In this document: positions 43,131-51,929 of the stretch, piece after piece
How the letters are laid out: every line of letters starts with the position of its first letter
Position numbering within the stretch: position 1 is the stretch's first letter
Assembly (NCBI RefSeq): GCF_039539965.1
Contig: NZ_BAABED010000001.1
Coordinates: 1,922,001-1,986,000 of the forward strand
Direction of reading: 5' to 3'
Length of the DNA: 64,000 bases
From: Arthrobacter methylotrophus
GTDB lineage: Bacteria > Actinomycetota > Actinomycetes > Actinomycetales > Micrococcaceae
The notes under the pieces: generated by a model
The model's database searches: none
What the model saw: only the letters and a program-made list of their open reading frames with translations
Told to the model about the DNA's origin: nothing
Program-made: the position numbers and the translations under genes

Positions 43131-43256
43131 TCACCGGCCGGTCAACGGCCAGACGTCCTGCACGAAACGCGCCGCCGTCAGCAAGAGCGCCGCGGCCGCG
43201 ATCCAGACACCGGCAATCTGCCACGCGGTGGCCCTCGGCCGAGGTCGATCCTCCAT
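43131..43256 (-). CDS. Tiny single-helix membrane protein
   Basis: A 41-residue protein with a basic start (MEDRPRPRATA) and one helix (WQIAGVWIAAAALLLTAARFV). A strong CAGGAGGG site lies a few bases before the ATG. It is on the opposite strand to its neighbours. Function unknown. Confidence 0.55.
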   Translation of the reverse strand: MEDRPRPRATAWQIAGVWIAAAALLLTAARFVQDVWPLTGR

Positions 43257-43501
43257 GGCCCTCCTGTTCCTTGTTTGAGTGGGAGAACCATCGTAGAGGC
43301 GGCTACCAGCCCCGTGGCAGGGCCGCTGTTTGCCCTGCAGGGGTTGTGCACAGCACGTCCACAGCCCTTGCGGCGCGAGCAAGTGAATCTGTGGGTAGCC
43401 GGTCCACAGAAAGATCCCGGCGAGTCACCACTCCCGGGTGTTTCGGGTCGACGGATTGTTTTCGGACTCGCGAGCATTTCAGTACTGTCGCGGAGAAGGC
43501 C

Positions 43502-44752
43502 ATGCGCAGGCAGATCTGTCACTCTGGCACCGCAGCCGCACACAAGCTTGGTATGAGCATCGATTCCAAGCCCCGCCAGCCCAAAGGCATCCCCGTCGGC
43601 GGCCAGTTCGCCGCTATCGCACATGCCGAGCCTGGAGCAGTCCTGGCCGTCGCCCGCCACCGCCAGACCATGGCAGTCCGGCGAGAGCTGTTCCGCGCCC
43701 ATGGGTTCGTCCCTGCGGCCACCATCCAGGCCGTCAACGCACCCACCTCCACCGATGACCGCGAGGAATGGTGGAACCGTAACTTCGTCGCCGCCGAATA
43801 CGGCACCAACGGCAAGAACTACCCGCAGATGCCCGACGACAACACCCCGTCGATGCACACCGGCCAGGCCATGTCCGGCAAACGACGCACGCACCGGATG
43901 AACTACGGCAACAAGGACATCCAGCTGCGCATGCCGTCCGCGACCGCTATCCGGCGCTTCTCGGGCGATAACGGCAACCCGACCTTCGACGTGCCGGTCT
44001 CCGTCTCCCTCAAGGGCGGCGCCCCGGTCCAGGGCTGGGTCCGCGTCACCAAGACCGGACCGCACTCCTGGGAAACCACCACCCTGGGCGGCAATGGCGG
44101 CCCCGCCGGCGAACAGGTCGCCGAGGCTGTGGCAGCCGTGCTGGAGTCCCGCCGCGTCACCACGGCCCTGGCCAAGGTCCCGGACCTGCTGAAGGCACGG
44201 AAAGAGCGTGAAGCCGCCAAGGGCGTCGAACTCTCGCCTGTGTCTTCATCGTGGATCAACGAGATCGGCTACGACGAGAACACCAACACCATGGCCACCC
44301 GGATCGGCGACAAGCTGTACGGCCACAAGGTTTCCAAGCAGTTCTTCGAGGCTGTCAAGAACACCGAGCGGCCCGGTTCCGTGTACAACAAGCTGGTCCG
44401 GGCCCATCAGCGCACTGCAGTCAACCAGTGCGGCAAGTGCTTCCGGTTCACCTCGGCCCTGGTCGCGCACACCTGCCCGACCGGCCACAAGGCAGAGTCC
44501 GGCATCGGCCTGGCCCACGTGGAGCTCGCCCGTAAACGCGCCGAAGCGGTGGCGACCAGCAGGTCCCAGGGTGTTAGCGCGGTCGTGAACGTCGTCCCGG
44601 CGCCGGCACCCGTGAACACGGCTCCGAACCGCAACGCCCAGCCTATCCTTACCAAAAAGACAGGCTTCCCGGCGCCGCGGAAACCGCAGCCGGCCACCGG
44701 ACCGGCCGCCCTGGCCGAGCACTTGAAGAGCGTCGAGTCCGGAGACTTCTGA
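43502..44752 (+). CDS. KTSC domain and zinc-finger-like protein
   Basis: About 416 residues. Near the start is KPRQPKGIPVGGQFAA, a short motif I associate with actinobacterial plasmid and phage proteins. A central segment is unknown. A KTSC domain (SSSWINEIGYDENTNTMATRIG ... YGHKVSKQFFEAV) follows, then CGKCFRFTSALVAHTCPTGH, a CxxC..C..H zinc-ribbon-like motif. A GGAGAAGG site supports ATG at 43502; 43553 is the alternative. KTSC may bind nucleic acid in lysyl-tRNA-synthetase-linked proteins; role unclear. Confidence 0.75.
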   Translation: MRRQICHSGTAAAHKLGMSIDSKPRQPKGIPVGGQFAAIAHAEPGAVLAVARHRQTMAVRRELFRAHGFVPAATIQAVNAPTSTDDREEWWNRNFVAAEYGTNGKNYPQMPDDNTPSMHTGQAMSGKRRTHRMNYGNKDIQLRMPSATAIRRFSGDNGNPTFDVPVSVSLKGGAPVQGWVRVTKTGPHSWETTTLGGNGGPAGEQVAEAVAAVLESRRVTTALAKVPDLLKARKEREAAKGVELSPVSSSWINEIGYDENTNTMATRIGDKLYGHKVSKQFFEAVKNTERPGSVYNKLVRAHQRTAVNQCGKCFRFTSALVAHTCPTGHKAESGIGLAHVELARKRAEAVATSRSQGVSAVVNVVPAPAPVNTAPNRNAQPILTKKTGFPAPRKPQPATGPAALAEHLKSVESGDF

Positions 44753-44760
44753 CACGCCAT

Positions 44761-44797
44761 GAAAGCCCCTTCACCCTTTGCGGGTGGAGGGGCTTTC
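44761..44797 (+). terminator. Terminator after KTSC gene
   Basis: GAAAGCCCCTTCACC and GGGTGGAGGGGCTTTC form a long stem with a small loop, starting 9 nt after the stop codon. The hairpin is symmetric in A/T flanks, so it may work both ways. Confidence 0.8.
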
Positions 44798-44880
44798 GTA
44801 TGACCGGGGCCCAAATACGACACCCGCAGTCTGTGGTCCCGCATAGGAACTCTGACAGCACAGCAGCATTGGAAGGAATC

Positions 44881-46377
44881 ATGACAGTCACCGGAATTCA
44901 CGGCGTGGACCGCGCTGAAAATAAGAGAACCGAAGCAGTACCGCAGCGCGGGCTGTTCGTCGTCTTCGAAGGGGGCGACGGCGCCGGCAAGTCGACCCAG
45001 GTGGGCGAGCTGGCCCGTGCGCTTGAGGACCGCGGTTTCACCGTACTGCGGACCCGCGAACCAGGGGGAACACCTCTTGGAGAGAAGGTCCGGTCCCTCA
45101 TCTTGGATGACAGGTACGGCGACATGAGCGACCGCACCGAAGCTCTCCTCTTCGCGGCGTCTCGTGCCGCCCATGTCAATCAGAAGATCGCACCGGCTCT
45201 GGACCGCGGCGACATGGTCATCTCGGACCGGTACATTGACTCGTCCGTCGCCTACCAGGGTGAGGGCCGCGGCCTGGGCGCCGCGGCAGTGCGGGACCTG
45301 AACAGCTGGGCCACCTCGGGCCTGGAGCCGGACCTCACCGTCCTGATCGACGTCAACCCGGAGATGGGGCGCCGCCGGCGCACCGCCGGGAACGCCTCCG
45401 AGGACCGGATCGAATCCGAAGCGGACGAATTCCACGCCCGCATCCGTGCAGCCTTCCTGAGCCAGGCGGGGCTCCGCCCGGACAAGTACCTCGTACTCCC
45501 GGCCGAACTCCCGATCAGCGACCTCGCAGACCGGGTCCTGGGCCGTGTGCTCTCCCTCCTCGAACGAGTGTCCACCGCGGCAGCTGCGCCGCATGGTGCG
45601 AGCCGCATCGTCGGGGTAACCGGAGTGGCACATGCCGGCAAGGACACCGCCGGCGCTTACCTCATCGACAGCCATGGCTACGTCCGCTACTCCCTTGCCG
45701 TTCCAATGAAGGAACACGCCTGCGTCCTGGACGTCCGGGTCAACGGCACACTTACGCTCAGCATGCTGCTCGAGCAGCTCGACTACGACTGGGCGAAGGC
45801 AGAGAACCACCGCGTCCACGGTCCGGAGATCAAGCGGACCATGGCCGCCTACCGGGACAAGCTGGTGCACGGCGTCTTCGGCCACTTCGACCGCAGTGTC
45901 GAGGATCTCCGCGACGACCTGCTGACGTTGGACCCTTTCCTTGACGGCGACGTCTCCATGCGCACCTTGCTGGACTCCGTAGGGGGTGACTGGGAGCAGG
46001 CGAAGTACCACCGCTTCCATGGCCCCGAGGTCCGCCGGCACCTGCAGATCTACGCCACGGAGGTGTGCCGGGACAACTTCGGCCAGGACATCTGGGTGCA
46101 GCTGCTGGCCCGCCGGGTCGCCGAGGACCGCCCCAGGGCGGTCGTCATCACCGACGTCCGGTTCAATGAGGAAGCGGCCTGGATCACCGCCAACGGCGGC
46201 TCCATCGTCGAAATCACCCGCCCCGGGATCGCGGCCGTCAACGGCCACATCTCCGAAGCCGGCATCGACCGCAAGTACATCGTCAACACGATCAGCAACG
46301 ACGGAACGATCGACGATCTGGCCGACGCGCTGGATGACGTACTGAAACTGACACCCGCCGTCCTGGCCGCCGCATAG
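44881..46377 (+). CDS. Thymidylate kinase fused to phage-type dNMP kinase
   Basis: A 498-residue protein. Residues ~15-235 are a Tmk: P-loop FEGGDGAGKSTQ, REPGGTPLGEKVR, SDRYIDSSVAYQG and LID-like RRRRTAGNASEDRIE. Residues ~245-495 start a second kinase: IVGVTGVAHAGKDTAGAYL (P-loop), and end with VVITDVRFNEEAAWITANGGSIVEITRPG, the signature of deoxynucleoside monophosphate kinases of large phages (T4 gp1 type). Both enzymes phosphorylate dNMPs to dNDPs. The fusion is unusual and suggests a phage or plasmid nucleotide pool role. ATG with GGAAGGAA site. Confidence 0.88.
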   Translation: MTVTGIHGVDRAENKRTEAVPQRGLFVVFEGGDGAGKSTQVGELARALEDRGFTVLRTREPGGTPLGEKVRSLILDDRYGDMSDRTEALLFAASRAAHVNQKIAPALDRGDMVISDRYIDSSVAYQGEGRGLGAAAVRDLNSWATSGLEPDLTVLIDVNPEMGRRRRTAGNASEDRIESEADEFHARIRAAFLSQAGLRPDKYLVLPAELPISDLADRVLGRVLSLLERVSTAAAAPHGASRIVGVTGVAHAGKDTAGAYLIDSHGYVRYSLAVPMKEHACVLDVRVNGTLTLSMLLEQLDYDWAKAENHRVHGPEIKRTMAAYRDKLVHGVFGHFDRSVEDLRDDLLTLDPFLDGDVSMRTLLDSVGGDWEQAKYHRFHGPEVRRHLQIYATEVCRDNFGQDIWVQLLARRVAEDRPRAVVITDVRFNEEAAWITANGGSIVEITRPGIAAVNGHISEAGIDRKYIVNTISNDGTIDDLADALDDVLKLTPAVLAAA

Positions 46378-46425
46378 AGCCCCCAGAAGCTCAACCCGAA
46401 ACGTTTATCAAGGAGAATCATCACC

Positions 46426-46950
46426 ATGGCATCCATCACCATCGAAGGCGCACTGCCCGAAACCTTCCCCGTCCGTGAAGACGGCACCCAGTACCCGTTC
46501 GCCCTGGCCTGGGAAAACCGCGCCGTCTTCGCAGAAACCCGCACCGAACTGACCGCGGAACTCATCGACGGCTACGCCGAGCTGCCCGAGACCGAGGAGG
46601 GCGACACAGGTGCCCTTTACGCCCGCTACCGCGCCTCAGTCCAGATCGCCAACACCCTCCAGCAGGTCCTGGCCGCAAGCGCAGTCGAGGAGGGCACCTT
46701 CGACCCGTCCACCCAGTCCGAGGACGCGCTGACCGCCATCTTCACCGACCGGGAGCAGAAGATCGACGAGATCGCCGAATGGACGAACCAGGACGTCCCG
46801 CTGGTGCTCGTCGCCACCGAATACGCGCCGTACTCCACGGCCACGCGGCCGGCCGGCAACGTCCTGTGGGTCGACCCGTTCACCGAGACGACGTTCCTGA
46901 AGACCCTCTCGGACATCGGCATCGTGGAGCTTATCGTCAACGAAAGCTAA
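46426..46950 (+). CDS. Hypothetical protein after kinase fusion
   Basis: A 174-residue acidic protein starting ASITIEGALPETFPVREDG. C-terminal half looks alpha/beta (VPLVLVATEYAPYSTATRPAGNVLWVDP). AAGGAGAA site, 48 nt after the kinase gene, so likely one operon. No family recognised. Confidence 0.75.
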   Translation: MASITIEGALPETFPVREDGTQYPFALAWENRAVFAETRTELTAELIDGYAELPETEEGDTGALYARYRASVQIANTLQQVLAASAVEEGTFDPSTQSEDALTAIFTDREQKIDEIAEWTNQDVPLVLVATEYAPYSTATRPAGNVLWVDPFTETTFLKTLSDIGIVELIVNES

Positions 46951-46963
46951 GAACCAGGCATGA

Positions 46964-47821
46964 TCAGGAGTCAGACCCCGTACCGCTGAAACGGCCCGGG
47001 GTCTTTCCGTTTCCGGCCGCGCCGGGAGGCTTGGCACATGAGGATGCACCGTTGCCATTAGGCCCGCTGTGAGGGCTGAGCAGGATCCGAATTCTCTCTA
47101 GACGTGCATCCTCGTCGTCCCGCTGCCGTTGTTTTCGCTCTTGAATCAGAGGCATATTCAGCTTCGCGACTGTGTCGAGACTCTGTCTCCTTTCGGCGGT
47201 CCGCTGCCGTTCGCTAGCCCTCGCACCCCCCTCTCGCATCCACATGTCGAAGACTTTGAGGTTCGGCGGCCAAAATCTGTCGCCTACTTTCACGACGTCT
47301 CGTTGCTGAAGCTCGCGAAGATAGCGAAGGTCCTCGGCAGAGTCCGGTGACGAACCGGGAGCAGGTCTCCGGGAACGGCGACGCTTGCGTACCTCCTCAA
47401 CAACGGTTACCGGGAAAGCCCAAATCCCCACGACAAACAGCACGCTGAGCACTCCAGCGAAGAAGCCTTTCTGTCGAAAAACCTCAACGACCGGCCAGGT
47501 GAATAGCAGAACGACTGTAAGGCCACCGAAGGCGGAGAGCCGAGTAAGCGCAAAGTCTGGGGTGTTACGAACCCAGTAGGCCCGCTCTCCTTGACGCCAA
47601 AGCGTCTCGATTTCTGCCTCTAGCATGTCTTCGACCATCGCCTGAGCTCTTGTTGGATTCTCGGCAGGTGACTTTACCACTGCGGCAAGTTTCAAGAGGC
47701 GCCGCCGTCGACGGAGGCCGGGCACTACGATCCACGCGGCTGTTAGTGCCGGCGACATGAATGCTCCGGCAAACAATGGGATCCATAATGCTAGGTCCGA
47801 TGACGTTGAGGCTTCCGCCAT
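46964..47821 (-). CDS. Membrane protein, hypothetical
   Basis: A 285-residue protein. One N-terminal helix (LWIPLFAGAFMSPALTAAWIVV), a charged segment, two helices around residues 95-145 and a ~130-residue charged C-terminus (SEDLRYLRELQQRDVV, ERQRTAERRQSLD). The charged part suggests a cytoplasmic coiled coil. No family recognised. It lies between the kinase operon and the pilus operon. Confidence 0.65.
   Translation of the reverse strand: MAEASTSSDLALWIPLFAGAFMSPALTAAWIVVPGLRRRRRLLKLAAVVKSPAENPTRAQAMVEDMLEAEIETLWRQGERAYWVRNTPDFALTRLSAFGGLTVVLLFTWPVVEVFRQKGFFAGVLSVLFVVGIWAFPVTVVEEVRKRRRSRRPAPGSSPDSAEDLRYLRELQQRDVVKVGDRFWPPNLKVFDMWMREGGARASERQRTAERRQSLDTVAKLNMPLIQERKQRQRDDEDARLERIRILLSPHSGPNGNGASSCAKPPGAAGNGKTPGRFSGTGSDS
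46973..47008 (+). terminator. Terminator between convergent genes
   Basis: AGACCCCG (46973-46980) and CGGGGTCT (46997-47004) with TTTCC following. It ends the kinase operon; the convergent membrane protein gene runs through it to its own stop at 46964. Confidence 0.8.
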
Positions 47822-47888
47822 CCCCAGAATTTACTCCAGTTTCACAGCTATTGACGAGGTCTGGGAACTCTCAAGCGAACATCCAAGG

Positions 47889-48617
47889 CTACGGCAGCGC
47901 CGTGAGATCCCCTTCTGGCACGAAGTGGGTGGGTGCGTCGGTGGCTTCCTGGACGATGCTGAGGTTGTCAGCGGTCTGCGCGAAGCGGTACGGAACGCTG
48001 TGGTCGGTCGAGCTGTCCATCACAGTGTTCAGCGCTACGGCGGCGATCTTGACAGAGCCCCACGCTTTGGGGTCAATGCCGGCCGGGACCGCGGTGCTTC
48101 CGTCCAGGGCTGTGCTTCCCGAGGTGACGGTGAGTGTGCGGCCTCCGGCGTTGGCGAAGGTAAAAGAGCTGTCCGCGGAGGCGTCGCCGTTCATGGTCTG
48201 GGTGGAAGGGTCCGAGGCTGTCCCGGAGCATTGGACCGGGTTCACTGTTGCGTCGAATGAAGGGTAGCTGACTACGGAGTTTGTCACGGTTGTCGTGCTG
48301 GCTGTCGTCGCGATTGTCCAGGTCGAGACGCGGCAGTGCCCGTCCTTTCCGGGGACGGTCATGGCAAGGTTGTGGCTGTCTGTCGGGGTGATGGCGGAGG
48401 CCCAGAGAACATCGGAGCGGAAGGCCGAGTCAGTCAGGGCGGCCTGCTTGGTGATGTCGGAGCGGGACAGGACAGCTTGCTGGAAGAGGGTGATGCCTAC
48501 GATGCTGGCGCCGATCGCTCCGATCACAATGAGCATGACGAAGGAGCCGACAAGAGTGGTGATCATGAAGTTCCCGCCCTCGCTTTTGAGGTGCTCTCTG
48601 GCGCGTCGCAGCATCAT
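47889..48617 (-). CDS. Minor pilin-like (PilW-like) protein
   Basis: About 242 residues. A short basic leader (RRAREHLKSEGG), then a hydrophobic helix (TTLVGSFVMLIVIGAIGASIVG) typical of pseudopilins, and a strand-rich extracellular part with two Cys. The pattern 'SEGGNF' at the membrane end recalls the prepilin cleavage G|N/F. ATG overlaps the stop of the RCC1 pilin gene (ATGATG). It is the last gene of the pilus operon. Confidence 0.75.
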   Translation of the reverse strand: MMLRRAREHLKSEGGNFMITTLVGSFVMLIVIGAIGASIVGITLFQQAVLSRSDITKQAALTDSAFRSDVLWASAITPTDSHNLAMTVPGKDGHCRVSTWTIATTASTTTVTNSVVSYPSFDATVNPVQCSGTASDPSTQTMNGDASADSSFTFANAGGRTLTVTSGSTALDGSTAVPAGIDPKAWGSVKIAAVALNTVMDSSTDHSVPYRFAQTADNLSIVQEATDAPTHFVPEGDLTALP

Positions 48618-50335
48618 TTGCCGCCTTTCAGGTATCCGGTGAAGGTGGATGGGGCGACGGGCTTGCGGGTCGCCGGGAGGGGCGGGCTGGCTGGCGTGGG
48701 CGCCCCGCTGCCGGTCTGTCCGTCGTCGTTGCGGCCCCAGCATGAGGTTTCGTTCCGGGCGTCGGTGACACAAGAGAATCCAGCGCCCGTGGAGAGGCTT
48801 CTGAGACGTTTGAATCCGGCGACCGGAGCCGGTGAGGTTACTGGCGTTGTGGAGCCGCTCTGGGCCTGTGAGAAGCCGTTCTCTCCCCAGCATTTCGCGG
48901 TGCCGTCCGTGGCTAGGGCGCAGAATGTTTTCCCGTTGCTGGTCGCGGCGGTGACCGTTGAATAGCTCGTTCCGGGATCGACGGCAGCGGGGTCCTTCGT
49001 GGCTGTCGTGGAGCCGATTCCGAGTTGTCCGGAGGAGTTGTCGCCCCAGCACCAGACGTGGTTGACCGTGTCGATGCCGCAAACAGCGGACGGAGAGGGA
49101 ATCAGGGCCTGGAAGCTGTGGCCTCCGGTGACGGCCACGGGTGTCAGGGAGTCGGTCGTGGTGCCGTTTCCGAGCTGGCCGGTAGCGTTGGTGCCCCAGC
49201 ACCAGGCCTGGGAAGCGGAGTCGAGGGCGCAAAGCAGCGAGGTCGCGTCGGTGCGGTCCTCGTTGGCGGCCCGAACCTGGGTGTAGGTCCGGCCGCCGGA
49301 GATTTCGACCGGGGTGCCATTCGCGGGAGCCGGATCGGTGCCGGCGCGTCCGGTCGGTGTCGTTGTCCAGCAGAAGACTTTTCCGCCGGATTCGAGGCCG
49401 CATGCGGTGCTGGCGTCCAGGGTCAGGGCGGTGAAGTTGTGGGTGCCTGCGACGGCCACCGGATCGGGGGAGGGGCCGGGTATCCCGTTGCCGGGGTTGG
49501 CTCCCCAGCACCAGGCCTGTTGGGCGCCGTCGATGCCGCACGTCGTCGTGGAGCCCTGGAACAGGGCCGTGAAGTTGTGATTGCCGGTCGGGTTCACCGG
49601 TGCCGTGGAGTTGGTTCCGACGGCGCCGCCGCCTGTCCCGAGCTGGCCTGAAGTGTTGTTGCCCCAGCACCAGGCCTTGCCGTCGTCGGCGAGCCCGCAG
49701 AAGGTGTTCCCGGTGGCGCTGACGAGGGAGACAAATTTTGCGGTGCCCTGGACTTTGACTGGCGCCGGTTTGTTGGTGGTGCTGCCATCGCCGAGTTGGC
49801 CCTGGTCGTTGGCGCCCCAGCACCAGGCGGCCTTGTCGGGGTCGATGGCGCAGGAGGAGTTGCCGCGGGAGACGAGATTCGTGAACCGGTACGGGGTGGT
49901 GTCTGCCTGGTTGGACCAGACGGGGTTGCCCATGGAGTCGTAGCCGCTGATCATCGTGGCTGTTACCTGGCGCAGGGTCTGGATCCGGTTCGTGGTGGCG
50001 CGGGTGTCGTCGGTGCCTTGGAGGGTGACGGTGTGTACACCGTTGCTGTCTGTCGTTGTGGTTTCCTGCCCGCATTGGGTGCCGCTGCAGACGTTGCCGG
50101 GGGAGGGGGCTGCCCGGATCGCGGAGTCGAGGTAGGAGTTCAGTCCGAGGTTGGCGCCGTCGTTGGCTGAGGTGAGGCTGTTCATCGCGGTGGATGCTGT
50201 CAGCGAGGCGGTGACGGCGGTGACAATGGCCGTCATGGCTATGGAAACGAACAGGACGAACACGAAGGACCCTACGAGCGATCCTCTCTCCTGGGCGAGG
50301 GCGTTGCGGGCCCGGCGGCTGAGGGTTCGGATCAT
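48614..50335 (-). CDS. Minor pilin with RCC1 beta-propeller
   Basis: A 573-residue protein. It starts with a pilin-like leader (RRARNALAQERGSLVG) and helix (SFVFVLFVSIAMTAIVTAV). After ~170 residues come about eight RCC1 repeats (AWCWGANDQGQLGDGS, AWCWGNNTSGQLGTGG, VWCWGDNSSGQLGIGS ...), each with paired Cys around CGL...WCWG. RCC1 repeats form a seven-bladed propeller used for protein or ligand binding. On a minor pilin it is likely a tip adhesin. It sits in the pilus operon, overlapping neighbours by a few bases. Confidence 0.88.
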   Translation of the reverse strand: MIRTLSRRARNALAQERGSLVGSFVFVLFVSIAMTAIVTAVTASLTASTAMNSLTSANDGANLGLNSYLDSAIRAAPSPGNVCSGTQCGQETTTTDSNGVHTVTLQGTDDTRATTNRIQTLRQVTATMISGYDSMGNPVWSNQADTTPYRFTNLVSRGNSSCAIDPDKAAWCWGANDQGQLGDGSTTNKPAPVKVQGTAKFVSLVSATGNTFCGLADDGKAWCWGNNTSGQLGTGGGAVGTNSTAPVNPTGNHNFTALFQGSTTTCGIDGAQQAWCWGANPGNGIPGPSPDPVAVAGTHNFTALTLDASTACGLESGGKVFCWTTTPTGRAGTDPAPANGTPVEISGGRTYTQVRAANEDRTDATSLLCALDSASQAWCWGTNATGQLGNGTTTDSLTPVAVTGGHSFQALIPSPSAVCGIDTVNHVWCWGDNSSGQLGIGSTTATKDPAAVDPGTSYSTVTAATSNGKTFCALATDGTAKCWGENGFSQAQSGSTTPVTSPAPVAGFKRLRSLSTGAGFSCVTDARNETSCWGRNDDGQTGSGAPTPASPPLPATRKPVAPSTFTGYLKGGK

Positions 50336-51063
50336 TTCGGGGCCTCGTAGATCGTGAAACTGGCCGGGTCGAAGGTTGCCGGCCCGGTGGAGGAGAGCGA
50401 CAGGTGGCTGCCTGCGTCGGTCAGGATGCGCCCGTAGTAGTAGCCGGCCTGGCCTGACGGGATGCTGACGTCGAAGGAGACTTCGGGATGATCGCTGTTG
50501 ATGATTGAGAGTTTCGAGTCGGCGGTGACTGCTGTCACCTTGAAAACGTATCGGAGCTCGGTTTGACCTGCCGGGACGGTGAGCTTGTACATGGCGCCCG
50601 CATCACCGGGTTGCAGGGGGACAAGGGTCAGGGCTACTCCGGCTTTGACGGTGGTTGCGGATGTCTGCGAGGTCAGGCACTGGTCGGGGTCAAGATGGGT
50701 GGGATCGGCGCAGGCGGTGTCGGCGACGTCGGCGTTCCGCGGAACGGCACCGTGCAGGATGACTGTGCCGCCGGGGGTGTCCTCCCGCCACAGGGTGACC
50801 GGGACGTTCTTTCCCTGGACCGATCCGTTGACGGTTGAGGGAGCTGCCGTGAAGGAGGACAGTGCGGGCTTCTGGTCGCTGAGCGTGCTGTTGAGCAGGA
50901 TGCTGCGGGCTGTACTGTGGCTGCTGCCGACCGACGCTATGGCGGCCGCGACGATGATGCCGACTGCCGCAAACAGGATGATGACGATGATCACGACCCC
51001 GGCCATCGAGTCCAGGAGCATGTCGCCGCGCTGTGAGCGGAGGAGGCGTGTTCCTCGCTTCAC
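50332..51063 (-). CDS. Minor pilin-like protein
   Basis: About 243 residues. Basic leader (RGTRLLRSQRGDMLLDS) and a helix MAGVVIIVIILFAAVGIIVAAA as in pseudopilins, followed by a strand-rich domain with a Cys pair. GTG at 51063 has a GAAAGGAG site; ATG at 51102 is possible. It overlaps the start of the RCC1 pilin gene by 4 nt. Confidence 0.75.
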   Translation of the reverse strand: MKRGTRLLRSQRGDMLLDSMAGVVIIVIILFAAVGIIVAAAIASVGSSHSTARSILLNSTLSDQKPALSSFTAAPSTVNGSVQGKNVPVTLWREDTPGGTVILHGAVPRNADVADTACADPTHLDPDQCLTSQTSATTVKAGVALTLVPLQPGDAGAMYKLTVPAGQTELRYVFKVTAVTADSKLSIINSDHPEVSFDVSIPSGQAGYYYGRILTDAGSHLSLSSTGPATFDPASFTIYEAPK

Positions 51064-51150
51064 GGCGCTCCTTTCACGACGGGGTTCGGCTTGATGGGAC
51101 ATGGTGGATATGTGTGCGGCAGCAGGGGAGGAACTCCCCGGTGGAAGCAA

Positions 51151-51184
51151 GATGGGCCGCCCGGAACATTCCGGACGGCCCATC
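51151..51184 (-). terminator. Hairpin after pilin A
   Basis: GATGGGCCG and CGGCCCATC arms with inner pairing, 15 nt after the pilin A stop on the minus strand. The T-tail is weak, so it may attenuate but still allow expression of the minor pilin genes. Confidence 0.6.
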
Positions 51185-51198
51185 GGTGGTGCAGGGGA

Positions 51199-51717
51199 CT
51201 ACTTGACGGCGTTGACTGCAGCCTGGGCGTCCGTGCTGAGTGCGGACATTGCCGGAGCGTTGGTCGGGTCGATCTGGGTCGGGTTGGTGTTCTGGTCCGT
51301 GATGTAGAAGACCTTGCCCGAGCCGGACTTCGTCGCGGCGGAGAACGTGCCCACGGCGCTGGACTCGACGTCCACCTTGCCGGTGACGGAGGCGCTGACC
51401 AGGTTGCCTGCCTTGCCGGAGCCGGCCGGAGCCGGGGCCTGCAGGCCGGCGAGGTTGGTGTAACCGTTGGTCTGGGCCTTGTAGACGCCTTCAGCGGTGG
51501 TGATGGAGCCGAGGTCCTGCTGTGCGCCCTTGTCCTGGGCGAAGGGGATGACGCCGAAGATCGAGGCGAGCACACCGGCGGTCAGGATGCCGACGACGAC
51601 CACACCGACGAGGATGGAGGGCAGGTCAAAGGCGCCGGCTTCGTTCTTGAACGCGTCCGAAACGCGGAGCGAGGCGGTGGACTTTGCAGCTTCGATGCGG
51701 GAGAAAGCCTGGGTCAA
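51199..51717 (-). CDS. Major pilin A
   Basis: About 172 residues. Leader MTQAFSRIEAAKSTASLRVSDAFKNEAG then AFDLPSILVGVVVVGILTAG, the prepilin region; an extended helix and a C-terminal domain with KSGSGKVFYITDQ. Pilins normally carry Glu at mature position 5; here AFDLP has Pro there. TTG start behind GGAAATACC. A paralog with the same leader is next upstream and a fusion version lies at 2540. Confidence 0.88.
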   Translation of the reverse strand: MTQAFSRIEAAKSTASLRVSDAFKNEAGAFDLPSILVGVVVVGILTAGVLASIFGVIPFAQDKGAQQDLGSITTAEGVYKAQTNGYTNLAGLQAPAPAGSGKAGNLVSASVTGKVDVESSAVGTFSAATKSGSGKVFYITDQNTNPTQIDPTNAPAMSALSTDAQAAVNAVK

Positions 51718-51784
51718 GGTATTTCCGTTTCTGTGAAGAAGTGGGTGAGGCCGGCTTCCCGGTGTTGCCCGGTCAGCCTTTTCT

Positions 51785-51808
51785 TTCGGGCTCACATACA
51801 GAAGTGCC
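51785..51808 (-). promoter_or_regulatory. Conserved leader element of pilin A
   Basis: On the minus strand GGCACTTCTGT-A-TGTGAGCCCGAA, 68 nt before the start. The same 24-mer (one base different) lies 72 nt before pilin B. A TTGCGCGG shortly upstream is also shared. It was duplicated with the genes or kept for regulation. Confidence 0.6.
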
Positions 51809-51881
51809 GCCCCGCGCAAAAACTGGGAGTTTTCTTTGAGTTTTTTTGGCGGCGTTCTGCACCGGTGCCCGGAACAACAAA

Positions 51882-51913
51882 GAAGGGCCGCCCGGATGAC
51901 CGGACGACCCTTC
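51882..51913 (-). terminator. Terminator after pilin B
   Basis: GAAGGG(T)CGTCCGG...CCGGGCGGCCCTTC hairpin followed on the minus strand by TTTGTTGTTCC, 17 nt after the pilin B stop. It separates the two pilin transcripts in part. Confidence 0.7.
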
Positions 51914-51929
51914 AACGCAGCGGTGGAGA

